Shown here piece after piece: positions 1-6,287 of a stretch of DNA of 17,802 nucleotides. Position numbers and translations under genes: made by a program. Each line of letters starts with the position of its first letter. Position 1 is the first letter of the stretch. This stretch comes from CAYRGC01 sp964423795 (lineage in GTDB: Bacteria > Patescibacteriota > Gracilibacteria > Peribacterales > Peribacteraceae), in NCBI GenBank assembly GCA_964423795.1, contig CAYRGC010000020.1, positions 1 through 17,802 of the forward strand, in the 5' to 3' direction. The notes below the pieces were generated by a model that did no database searches, had not been told where the DNA came from, and saw only the letters and a program-made list of their open reading frames with translations.

Positions 1-52
1 GGCGCCCATGCGATTTCGCACGGCGCTTCTTCGGTGTTGGTCGCTTACCCAT
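1..52 (-). CDS. Start of a small very basic protein (possibly ribosomal protein bL32), cut by window edge
   Basis: Reading leftward from the ATG at 52-50 gives 17 codons, beginning MGKRPTPKKRRAKSHGR, before the window ends. Eight of the 17 residues are Lys or Arg. The N-terminus loosely resembles that of bL32 (Met, small residue, basic-Pro-basic-basic), but too little is present to decide, and any short basic protein would look similar. It lies downstream of the Bax-inhibitor gene on the same strand with a 138-nt gap. There is no clear Shine-Dalgarno sequence; a weak GATTCT (68-63) lies about 10 nt upstream of the ATG. The bL32 idea is inference only. Confidence 0.3.
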   Translation of the reverse strand, partial: MGKRPTPKKRRAKSHGR

Positions 53-165
53 GGTGCTGGGGAGAATCGGTGCCCTGGGCTCTCCGCCCGGGGCGAAAAC
101 GGGGGTATCCTACGGAAATCGACGAAGGAAAACCAGGGGAAATGGCAGAGCGGCTTCTCAAATAG

Positions 166-184
166 TGAACACAAAAAGTGCTCA
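166..184 (-). repeat. 19-nt palindrome with A5/T5 centre after the BI-1 gene
   Basis: The top strand reads TGAACACAAAAAGTGCTCA, a 7-5-7 imperfect palindrome starting 7 nt past the stop of the minus-strand gene at 191-883. In that gene's transcript it reads UGAGCAC-UUUUU-GUGUUCA, in which all seven pairs form if one G-U is allowed. A near-identical copy follows the divergent neighbour at 2483-2501. It may be a 3'-end RNA hairpin or a protein-binding operator; no U-run follows, so it is not a standard terminator. Confidence 0.6.
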
Positions 185-190
185 ATCAGG

Positions 191-883
191 TCACCGACGA
201 TGATTCCCGGAGACCGCGATCATGAACCGCAGGATCGTGAGGAAGAGATTGAAGATATCCAGGTAGAGCGAAAGCGCCATGAGGAACGGGTTGGCGCCGC
301 CGCGGCCCTGCTCATGGATCCGCTGCAGGTCGTAGGTGGTAAATCCGGCGAAGAGCAGGATCGCGACGCCGGAGAGCAGCATCTCGAAAGCACCGGTCCG
401 AAGCCCCGGGATGAAGACCTGGAACAGGCCGATGACGATGAGCCCGATCAGTCCGAAGAGCAGCGCGCCGATCCAGCCGCGCGTGTTGACGCCGCTGCGG
501 GCGACGACGGCGCAGGCGAGTGCCGTCGTGGCCGTGGCGCCCAGCGCGTTGAGGAGGATCGCACCGCCGTTGGCGTACCCCGTGAGCACCATGAGGATGT
601 ACGGCGCGAGGGTGATGCCCGAGAGGAGCGGGAACGCGAGGAAGAGGGCGGCGTTCAGCGGACTCCTGCGCGCCCAGAGGCGGGAGGTGAGGAGGAGGGC
701 GAATTCGAGAAGCGTGCAGAGCAGGAGCGTGCCGGTGGAAAGCAGCGAGTCCGCGAAGGCGATGCCGAGGTACACGCCGAGGGTCGTAAGACCCATGGCG
801 ACGCCGAAGAGTGCGTACGTGAAGGACTCGGTGGAAGCGCCGACGTCGATCGGCTGGCTGCGGGGAGTAGTGAAGGTTGCCAT
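191..883 (-). CDS. Bax inhibitor-1 (BI-1/YccA/YetJ) family membrane protein
   Basis: This 230-residue integral membrane protein has about seven hydrophobic segments from residue 22 to 224, which is the usual size and topology of the BI-1/TMBIM family. The family signature is at the C-terminus: a TTYDLQRI block (182-189) followed by LYLDIFNLFL (206-215). The two aspartates D185 and D209 are 24 residues apart, the same spacing as the Asp pair that forms the pH-sensing latch of the Bacillus YetJ calcium-leak channel. By family knowledge it is probably a pH-sensitive cation/Ca2+ leak or a membrane-protease-associated protein of the inner membrane. The start is the ATG at 883-881, with a TAGAAT box 7 nt upstream and no Shine-Dalgarno sequence. 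It is divergent from the cupredoxin gene at 970, with an 86-nt shared promoter region. The fold assignment is firm; the physiological role is not. Confidence 0.88.
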   Translation of the reverse strand: MATFTTPRSQPIDVGASTESFTYALFGVAMGLTTLGVYLGIAFADSLLSTGTLLLCTLLEFALLLTSRLWARRSPLNAALFLAFPLLSGITLAPYILMVLTGYANGGAILLNALGATATTALACAVVARSGVNTRGWIGALLFGLIGLIVIGLFQVFIPGLRTGAFEMLLSGVAILLFAGFTTYDLQRIHEQGRGGANPFLMALSLYLDIFNLFLTILRFMIAVSGNHRR

Positions 884-890
884 GCGCGCA

Positions 891-896
891 TTCTAG
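891..896 (-). promoter_or_regulatory. Start-coupled -10 box of the BI-1 gene
   Basis: On the minus strand TAGAAT (896-891) lies 7 nt before the ATG at 883, so transcription should begin at or next to the start codon and give a leaderless message. No convincing -35 hexamer is seen. Confidence 0.55.
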
Positions 897-931
897 GCCG
901 CAGCGAGCGCTCGGCAATCCGATCTCCGATT

Positions 932-960
932 TTTTCACGACGACGCGTCCCCGCTATGAT
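932..960 (+). promoter_or_regulatory. Start-coupled promoter of the cupredoxin gene
   Basis: TTTTCA (932-937), a 17-nt spacer and TATGAT (955-960) lie 9 nt before the ATG at 970. There is no ribosome-binding site between them, which predicts a leaderless message. Confidence 0.6.
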
Positions 961-969
961 CCTCGACGG

Positions 970-2454
970 ATGCGCTTCCGGGGAATCCTCGTCGGCATGC
1001 TCGCGATCGCGACGTTCGGCGCGGCCGGCGACGCGAGCGCGCACGCCGTGCGCTCGTGGACCGTGGACGTCGGCGAGCGGGGGTTCTCCCCTTCGACGCT
1101 CACCATCCTGCAGGGCGACACCGTCGTGTTCCGGAACATCGGATCGAAACCGCATTGGCCGGCGTCCGACCTGCATCCCACCCACGGGATGTACCCGGCG
1201 TTCGATCCGAAGAAACCGGTCGTGCCGAACGACTTCTGGTCCTTGCGCTTCACGAAGACGGGCACGTGGTCGATGCACGACCATCTCTCCCCCGCTTTCA
1301 CGGGGGCGATTACCGTGCAGCCGGATCCGGATTTCGTGGGAAGCGCGGCGGACGCCCCGGCGGGCCCGACGATCGAGGATCGGTTCGCGGGCGGCTTCGC
1401 GCGCCTGCTCCTCTTCCTCTTCCCGTCGCAGCGGACGGAAGCGGTGAAACGGATCGACGTGCGCCGGATCATCGCCGACGACGGCGCGCTCCTGCGTTGG
1501 TCCGCGCTCGTGGGCCCCGCCTCGCTGCTCGATACCCTCCTCGCGGTCACCGGCGGCGGGACGCTCGAGGACTGCCATACCGAGGCGCATCGCCTCGGGC
1601 GCGCCGCCTACGCGCTGCACGGCGAGAAGGCGTTCGCCGAGGGAAATTCCGCGTGTCACTCCGGCTTCTACCACGGCGCCATGGAGGTCCTCCTGCAGGC
1701 GCGCGGCACGCAGGACCTGCAAGGAACGGTGAAGGACATCTGTCATTCGTTCCCCACGAACTTCGGCACGTTCGAATGCCTGCACGGCATCGGGCACGGC
1801 CTGCTCGCCACGCTCGACTACGACCTGCCGGCGACGCTCGCGCTCTGCAGGACGCTCGACGGCGACTTCGCAATCTCGTCGTGTTACGGCGGGGCGTTCA
1901 TGGAGAACATCGTGACGGGCCTCGGCATCGGCGCGGCGGCGAGCCACACGACCCCCTGGCTCAGCGACGATCCCCTTTTCCCGTGCGACGCCCTCGATCA
2001 GGGCGACGGCGCGATCCAACGGGAGTGCTACCAGATGCAGACGAGCTGGATGTATCACCTGTATCCCGGCGAGGATCTGCGCGTCGCCGGCGAGTGCGCG
2101 AAGGCGAGCTCGCTCGGCATCGACTTCTGCTACGTGAGTTACGGCCGCGACGCCGCGGGCATGACCCTGCGGGATCCGAAGGGCATCGCGGAGAAATGCG
2201 CGCTCGTCGCGGACGAACGCTTCCGCGAACGCTGCCTCGCGGGCGGACTCGGCGTGATCGTCGACTTCTGGGGTGACCGCCTGCGCGACCAGGCGACCGC
2301 CCTCTGCCGCCTGCTGACGGGCACGGAGAAGGACGCGTGCTACGACACCCTCTTCGGAAGGTTGCCCGACCTCTATCCGGATCGATCCGTGATCCGCGAG
2401 GTGTGCGCGAACGTGGAGGAGCCGTATCGTGAGAAGTGTATATCAAAGATTTAG
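970..2454 (+). CDS. Secreted cupredoxin-like domain fused to a 16-cysteine Cys/His-repeat domain
   Basis: This is a 494-residue exported protein. Residues 1-24 form a signal peptide ending in ASA, and cleavage there would leave His25 at the mature N-terminus. Residues 28-117 form a cupredoxin-like beta domain: a His at 62, further His at 69 and 72, and a SMHDHLSPAFTG segment (101-112) where classical blue-copper proteins have the Cys-His-Met ligand loop. Asp104 replaces the copper-binding Cys, so a type 1 site is unlikely. Residues 200-494 contain all 16 cysteines, in motifs such as CHTEAH (202), CHSGFYHG (229), CHSFP (258) and CLHGIGHG (270). Four C-x10/11-C units follow at 376-387, 410-422, 446-457 and 479-490. 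I do not recognise a named function for this part; disulfide-stabilised helical repeats or metal/haem binding are possibilities. The start is chosen at 970 because the signal peptide begins there and a TATGAT box precedes it. Confidence 0.82.
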   Translation: MRFRGILVGMLAIATFGAAGDASAHAVRSWTVDVGERGFSPSTLTILQGDTVVFRNIGSKPHWPASDLHPTHGMYPAFDPKKPVVPNDFWSLRFTKTGTWSMHDHLSPAFTGAITVQPDPDFVGSAADAPAGPTIEDRFAGGFARLLLFLFPSQRTEAVKRIDVRRIIADDGALLRWSALVGPASLLDTLLAVTGGGTLEDCHTEAHRLGRAAYALHGEKAFAEGNSACHSGFYHGAMEVLLQARGTQDLQGTVKDICHSFPTNFGTFECLHGIGHGLLATLDYDLPATLALCRTLDGDFAISSCYGGAFMENIVTGLGIGAAASHTTPWLSDDPLFPCDALDQGDGAIQRECYQMQTSWMYHLYPGEDLRVAGECAKASSLGIDFCYVSYGRDAAGMTLRDPKGIAEKCALVADERFRERCLAGGLGVIVDFWGDRLRDQATALCRLLTGTEKDACYDTLFGRLPDLYPDRSVIREVCANVEEPYREKCISKI

Positions 2455-2482
2455 GCTTCAATTTGCGCAAATATAGGAATTT

Positions 2483-2501
2483 TGATCACTTTTTGTGCTC
2501 A
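2483..2501 (+). repeat. Second copy of the 19-nt palindrome, after the cupredoxin gene
   Basis: TGATCACTTTTTGTGCTCA starts 29 nt past the stop at 2454. Its reverse complement differs from the copy at 166-184 at only two positions. In sense orientation both copies show a UUUUU loop between UGAnCAC and GUGnUCA arms, so each sits in the same orientation behind its own gene. It also lies about 35 nt before the -35 of the next gene, so an operator role is equally possible. Confidence 0.6.
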
Positions 2502-2536
2502 AAAATGCCACTCGAGCCGTCGGGACCAAACGCACC

Positions 2537-2565
2537 TTCCGAAAATACGTGTTTTTTGCTATAAT
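2537..2565 (+). promoter_or_regulatory. Strong extended -10 promoter of the pilin-module operon
   Basis: TTCCGA (2537-2542), a 17-nt spacer and a perfect TATAAT (2560-2565) preceded by TGC (an extended -10). Transcription should begin near 2572, leaving a leader of only about 14 nt before the ATG at 2586. The AAGAGGA at 2566-2572 would then lie mostly outside the message. Confidence 0.75.
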
Positions 2566-2585
2566 AAGAGGATTTCTGAGCATTG

Positions 2586-3422
2586 ATGCGACTTCTCCGC
2601 TCCCTGCCGGCGATCCTCCTCGGCATCTCGCTGCCGCTGGCGGCGCACGCCTTTGAGCTCGGGAACGACTGGGGCAGCCTCTGCCAGTACATTCCCTGCA
2701 GCGCGGGGGGAGGAGGCGCCTTCGGCTTGAGCGGCTACGTCTTCTCGAAAATCGTGCTCGCGATGGAGAGCCTCTTCGTCGCGGCGGCGGGACTCGCGCT
2801 CTTCTTCTCCGCGGCGCGCATGACGCTCCAGAGCTCCGATGAGGGCGCCGTGTCCGAATCGCGCCAGGCCTTCCTCTACGCCATCGGCGGAGCGACGGTC
2901 GTCGGCTTCGCCCGCTGGATCGTCATGGCCTTCGCGCCCTCCGAAACGGGCGGCTCCCTGGTGAACACGAACATCATCGCGACCGCCGCGGGCAACATCG
3001 TGACGTACGTGCGCCTGGCGCTCGCCACCGGGCTTCTCGCGAACATCGTCATCCAGGCGTTCCGCCTGATCGCCTCCCAGGGGCAGGAGGAACAGACCAA
3101 CAAGGCGAAGACCCGTCTCATCGCCAGCTTCATCGGCGTGGGCATCGTGATGCTCGCGAACGTCGTGATGGTGGCCGTGAACCCGGAACTCGGCAGCTCC
3201 TCGATGATCGCGGAAGAGATCGCCGGCATCGGCAACTTCCTCATCACGCTCTTCGGCTTCCTGGCGGTCGTGGCGATCATGGTCGCGGGCTTCATGCTCG
3301 TGCTCTCCGTGGACGACGGCGTGAAGGAGAAGGCGAAGAACATCATCAAGACGTCCATCATCGCGCTCGTCGTCGTGACGGTCGCGTACGCCCTCGTGAA
3401 CGAATTCATCACCCTCGCATGA
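2586..3422 (+). CDS. Membrane protein with three tandem TrbC/VirB2-like (T4SS pilin-type) modules, protein 1
   Basis: The 278-residue protein has a signal peptide (about 1-22) and an extracytoplasmic stretch with Cys33 and Cys38. Three repeats follow, each made of a hydrophobic helix, a short polar linker and a second hydrophobic helix. The linkers are at 82-94 (ending near SESR), 164-177 (QGQEEQTNKAKTR) and 241-254 (SVDDGVKEKAKN). Each linker has acidic residues followed by Lys/Arg-Ala-Lys, the pattern of the small pilin-like T4SS proteins common in CPR bacteria (TrbC/VirB2 clan), where one module is normally a whole protein. The gene ends in an ATGA overlap with the next gene, so the two are translationally coupled and presumably work together in the membrane. 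No VirB4/TraC-type ATPase or other secretion gene is in the window. The start at ATG 2586 follows the strong promoter; an in-frame TTG at 2583 is less likely. Confidence 0.7.
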   Translation: MRLLRSLPAILLGISLPLAAHAFELGNDWGSLCQYIPCSAGGGGAFGLSGYVFSKIVLAMESLFVAAAGLALFFSAARMTLQSSDEGAVSESRQAFLYAIGGATVVGFARWIVMAFAPSETGGSLVNTNIIATAAGNIVTYVRLALATGLLANIVIQAFRLIASQGQEEQTNKAKTRLIASFIGVGIVMLANVVMVAVNPELGSSSMIAEEIAGIGNFLITLFGFLAVVAIMVAGFMLVLSVDDGVKEKAKNIIKTSIIALVVVTVAYALVNEFITLA

Positions 3423-4300
3423 AGCGCCTGCTCTCCCGGACCGGCTTCGCCCTCGCCCTCCTGCTCGCGCCCGCCGCGGCGATGGCGGATTACTCGGTCC
3501 TCAACAACACGGTGAACCTGGTGGGAGGCATGATGCCGAACCTCGAGGTCTTCACCGGCGGATCGCTCTGCGATGCCATCGACGGCCCCTGCGGCTTCGC
3601 CGCGATCGCAAGCGTGCTGCTCCTGCGGTTCCGTCCGCTGCTCACGATCGTGGGCATCATGGGCATGAGCTTCGCGGGCATCCGCATGATCGTGGGTCAG
3701 GAGGACGACGCGATCGGCAAAGCCCGCGGCGTCATGAGCGCCTGCATCGCGGGCATCATGCTGGCGTACCTCGTGGAACCTTTCCTCGGGGCCTTCTACG
3801 GACGCAGCGGTTCGGTGCAGCAGGGGGGCATGGCACAGGGCGTCTCGATCCTGTCGGACGAGGTGGCCGGCATCATCAACTGGGTGCTCGTGATCGCGGC
3901 GTCGCTCGCGGTCGTCATGATCATCCTGAGCGCCTTGAAATCCTTCCAAAGCTCCACGAGCGAGGAAGGCATTTCGAACATCCGCAAGACCGTCGTGAGC
4001 GTGATCATCGGCATCATCCTGCTCGTGGTGCGCGTCGCGCTCGCCGCGTCGTTCACCTCGGGCAACGCCGAGAGCCTGATCTCCATCGCCGTGGCGTTCA
4101 TCGCCTACGTGCTGACGTTCTTCGCGCTCGCGGCCGTCTGCGTCATTATCTACGCCGGCGTGCAGCTCGTGCTGTCTTGGGGCAACAGCGACGCCATGAG
4201 CCGCGCGAAAAGCATCATCGCACGGGCCGCGTTCGGCTGCGTGGTCTTCATCCTGTCGCTCGCGCTGGTGCGCTTCGTGATCGAACCGGGGGTTTCGTGA
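3419..4300 (+). CDS. Membrane protein with three tandem TrbC/VirB2-like modules, protein 2
   Basis: The 293-residue protein overlaps the stop of the previous gene by 4 nt (ATGA). A signal peptide (1-23) is followed by a lumenal segment with Cys51 and Cys58. Three helix-linker-helix modules have linkers at 93-104 (GQEDDAIGKARG), 175-191 (SSTSEEGISNIRK) and 253-266 (SWGNSDAMSRAKS). The acidic-then-basic linker pattern matches the upstream protein, so the two are probably paralogues from a duplicated three-module ancestor. The likely setting is a membrane complex related to type IV secretion or pilus biogenesis, inferred from the TrbC/VirB2 resemblance only. Residue 204-211 carries an Arg inside a helix (VVRVALAA), unusual for a plain membrane anchor. 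The downstream side is the inverted repeat at 4300-4368 and then convergent dihydropteroate synthase. Confidence 0.68.
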   Translation: MKRLLSRTGFALALLLAPAAAMADYSVLNNTVNLVGGMMPNLEVFTGGSLCDAIDGPCGFAAIASVLLLRFRPLLTIVGIMGMSFAGIRMIVGQEDDAIGKARGVMSACIAGIMLAYLVEPFLGAFYGRSGSVQQGGMAQGVSILSDEVAGIINWVLVIAASLAVVMIILSALKSFQSSTSEEGISNIRKTVVSVIIGIILLVVRVALAASFTSGNAESLISIAVAFIAYVLTFFALAAVCVIIYAGVQLVLSWGNSDAMSRAKSIIARAAFGCVVFILSLALVRFVIEPGVS

Positions 4301-4368
4301 AAATTCCAAGCACGAAAAACGAGATCCTGCACAGTGTAGAATTTAGGATTTATCATTTGGAATTTCTT
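4300..4368. repeat. Imperfect inverted repeat at convergent gene ends (R6)
   Basis: The left arm contains AAAATTCCAA (4300-4309) followed by GCACGAAA; the right arm contains TTGGAATTTC (4357-4366). The 17-mer AAATTCCAAGCACGAAA at 4301-4317 recurs with one mismatch, in reverse orientation, at 10166-10182. The right arm lies inside the last codons of dihydropteroate synthase, so its C-terminal residues (about QQEIPNDKS) are encoded by repeat sequence. It separates two convergent genes. Confidence 0.6.
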
Positions 4369-5173
4369 GTTGGATGGCGAGGGCGATTTCGCACGCACGT
4401 CTTACTTCGAGAACGTCATGCGTTCGGATGTATGACGCGCCGTGAAGGACCGCGATCGCGGACGCGGCGATGGTGCCGGGCAGGCGGTCCGCCGTCTTGA
4501 GGTTCTCCGCGCCCGCGACGAAGGACTTACGCGAGGGGCTGAGAAACAACGGGGAACCGAGATCGGCGAATTCCCCGAGCCGGGCGATGATCGCCATAGA
4601 CGGCCCCGGGGCGCTCGAGACGAAATGCCCCAGTCCCGGATCGAGGATGACCGCCTCCGGACGGACGCCGGCGGCGACGGCGGCGGCCTTCCTCTCGGCG
4701 AGGAATGCCTTCACGGTATCCACGACGTCGCGGTAGGCCGCGTCCGCGATCGTCGTGCGCGGCGAGGGATCCTTGCCATACATGAGCACGAGCGCGGCAT
4801 CGGGATGCGCGGCGAGGATGCCGAACATGGCGGGATCGGAGCGGCCGGCGGTGACGTCGTTGATCATCGAAGCGCCCGCGGCGAGCGCGTCCGCGGCGAG
4901 CGCCGCCTTGTAGGTGTCGACGGAGAGGCGCGCCTTCGGGAAGGCCTCGCGAATCGCGCCGAGGACCGGCAGGACGCGCCCGCGTTCCTCGTCGAGGCTC
5001 ACGCCCGGGGAGTTCGGCCCCGTCGATTCGCCGCCTATCTCGAGCACGTCGGCGCCGTCGCGCAGCATGCGCTCCGCCTGCGCGAGCGCGCTTGGCACGT
5101 CGAGGTACTTCCCTCCGTCGTGAAACGAGTTGGGAGTGACGTTCAGGACGCCGACGATCCGGACGCGCCGCAT
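4343..5173 (-). CDS. folP: Dihydropteroate synthase
   Basis: Joins 6-hydroxymethyl-dihydropterin pyrophosphate to p-aminobenzoate in folate synthesis; a cytosolic TIM barrel. The 276 residues show the expected order of motifs: NVTPNSFHDGG (11-21), EIGGEST (46-51), SVDTYK (84-89), INDV (104-107), LDPGLGHF (177-184), SRKSF (214-218) and RTHDV (250-254). Two usually constant residues differ: Asn15 where most enzymes have Asp (TPDSF), and Gly52 where most have Arg right after the Ser-Thr of loop 2. The start is the ATG at 5173, which begins the first barrel strand; longer readings add a disordered extension. A TAGAGT box lies 7 nt before this ATG. No other folate gene is nearby. The C-terminal nine or so codons overlap an intergenic repeat. 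The family is sure; full catalytic competence is not. Confidence 0.87.
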   Translation of the reverse strand: MRRVRIVGVLNVTPNSFHDGGKYLDVPSALAQAERMLRDGADVLEIGGESTGPNSPGVSLDEERGRVLPVLGAIREAFPKARLSVDTYKAALAADALAAGASMINDVTAGRSDPAMFGILAAHPDAALVLMYGKDPSPRTTIADAAYRDVVDTVKAFLAERKAAAVAAGVRPEAVILDPGLGHFVSSAPGPSMAIIARLGEFADLGSPLFLSPSRKSFVAGAENLKTADRLPGTIAASAIAVLHGASYIRTHDVLEVRRACEIALAIQQEIPNDKS

Positions 5174-5180
5174 CGCCCGG

Positions 5181-5209
5181 ACTCTACCGCTCGCGGAAGC
5201 CGCAGGGAA
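5181..5209 (-). promoter_or_regulatory. Start-coupled promoter of folP
   Basis: On the minus strand TTCCCT (5209-5204), a 17-nt spacer and TAGAGT (5186-5181) lie 7 nt before the ATG at 5173. There is no Shine-Dalgarno sequence. This supports the short start rather than the longer in-frame reading. Confidence 0.55.
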
Positions 5210-5229
5210 CGCTGAAAGGGATTTTTCGC

Positions 5230-5259
5230 TTGTTCCAGCACGCCCCCCACGATTACCGT
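5230..5259 (+). promoter_or_regulatory. Start-coupled promoter of the metallophosphoesterase gene
   Basis: TTGTTC (5230-5235), an 18-nt spacer and TACCGT (5254-5259) lie 8 nt before the ATG at 5268. No ribosome-binding site is present. The region from 5174 to 5267 is a divergent promoter zone shared with folP. Confidence 0.55.
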
Positions 5260-5267
5260 ACCGCGCT

Positions 5268-6278
5268 ATGACAGCGAACCGCACGCTCATCCTCACCGAT
5301 CTGCACCTGGGGGGACTGCGGTGGAAACCGAAGGACGGCAGTCCAGATTTCTACGGCAATCTCGCGGAAACCGAAGATGAACGGGTGGCGCTGAAGAGGA
5401 TGGCGACGGCGGCCGCGATCGCGTACGCCGCGGGAAACGGGATCACGCATCTGCTGCTCGGCGGCGACGTCCTGGACAAGGACGGCGAGGAAAAGAACAT
5501 CCGTAGCGAAGCCCGTTTCTTCCGGGAGCTGCTCTCAAGCACCAACATTCCCGCGGCCGCCACGAACGGGAACCATGAGGAGCACCTGCAGAAAGCCAAT
5601 GACGCCCTCACCATCCCGAGGCTCTTCGACGGCTCCGTGCGGCACGATAGGCACTACGTCTCCGCGGGGAACGTGGCGACCGTCGTGCACGGCCACCAGC
5701 TCGATCACGCGACGCGCAAGACCCACGCGCACGAATGGCTCGCCCACCACGGCATTCCCGGAAAGATCGAAGCGCGAACGATCGACGCCATGCTCGATTG
5801 GCTTTCCCTCGCGGCGTTCCGATCGTCGTCGCATCTGCTGGGCCTGGATACCAACGATCTCGCGATCCTGCCGACGCTGGATGAATGCCGAACCAGGTTC
5901 CTCTCCTGCCTGCATCCTCCCAAGGGCACCAAACACAATCGAGAGGGGCAATCGCACCTGCTGCACCGCATGCGCATCCTGCGCGAATCGGTGGGAGCGC
6001 ACCTCGCGTCGCTCACGCAAAGCAATGCTGTGGTACTCGGACATTCGCACCATCCGCTGCTGCTCAAGGCGTCGGCAAGGACGAAAAAAGGCAAATGGCG
6101 CGACGTGCTCGTGGGCAACGCGGGAGGATTCAAGGAACCGCTCGAGCCGATCACCGCCATCGAGGCGACCGCCGACTCGCTGACGCTGCTCGCATACGCG
6201 CCGAACGGACGCTCCTGCGGGACTTTCGTGCCCATGCATTCGGTCAGATCCGACGATCGAACAGCCGGTGCTGTATGA
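5268..6278 (+). CDS. Calcineurin-like metallophosphoesterase
   Basis: The 336-residue predicted cytosolic hydrolase has the complete two-metal motif set: DLH (D11, H13), GGDVLD (D67), NGNHE (N102, H103), VHGHQ (H141) and GHSHHP (about 258-263). By family knowledge it hydrolyses phosphomono- or phosphodiesters, but the substrate cannot be read from the sequence. The insert between H141 and the last motif (about residues 150-250) is long and rich in His, Arg and Leu, and may form a substrate-specific cap. The N-terminus directly precedes the first beta strand and metal motif (TLILTDLHLG), which fixes the start at 5268, and a TACCGT -10 box sits 8 nt upstream. The stop overlaps the -10 box of the next gene, so the two are adjacent but separately promoted. 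Confidence 0.85.
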   Translation: MTANRTLILTDLHLGGLRWKPKDGSPDFYGNLAETEDERVALKRMATAAAIAYAAGNGITHLLLGGDVLDKDGEEKNIRSEARFFRELLSSTNIPAAATNGNHEEHLQKANDALTIPRLFDGSVRHDRHYVSAGNVATVVHGHQLDHATRKTHAHEWLAHHGIPGKIEARTIDAMLDWLSLAAFRSSSHLLGLDTNDLAILPTLDECRTRFLSCLHPPKGTKHNREGQSHLLHRMRILRESVGAHLASLTQSNAVVLGHSHHPLLLKASARTKKGKWRDVLVGNAGGFKEPLEPITAIEATADSLTLLAYAPNGRSCGTFVPMHSVRSDDRTAGAV

Positions 6279-6279
6279 T
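6274..6279 (+). promoter_or_regulatory. Start-coupled -10 box of the phosphomannomutase gene
   Basis: TATGAT lies 8 nt before the ATG at 6288 and overlaps the stop codon of the preceding gene. There is no clear -35 and no ribosome-binding site. Confidence 0.5.
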
Positions 6280-6287
6280 GGCCGCCC

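Noticed and set aside
655..2058. Open frame of 467 codons on the minus strand opposite the cupredoxin gene
   Set aside because: The plus-strand frame has a signal peptide, cupredoxin strands and regular Cys motifs; the minus frame is Arg/Glu-rich low complexity.
5171..5296. Longer start for dihydropteroate synthase at 5296
   Set aside because: The extra 41 residues have no family match and run through the promoter of the divergent gene; the ATG at 5173 has a TAGAGT box 7 nt upstream.
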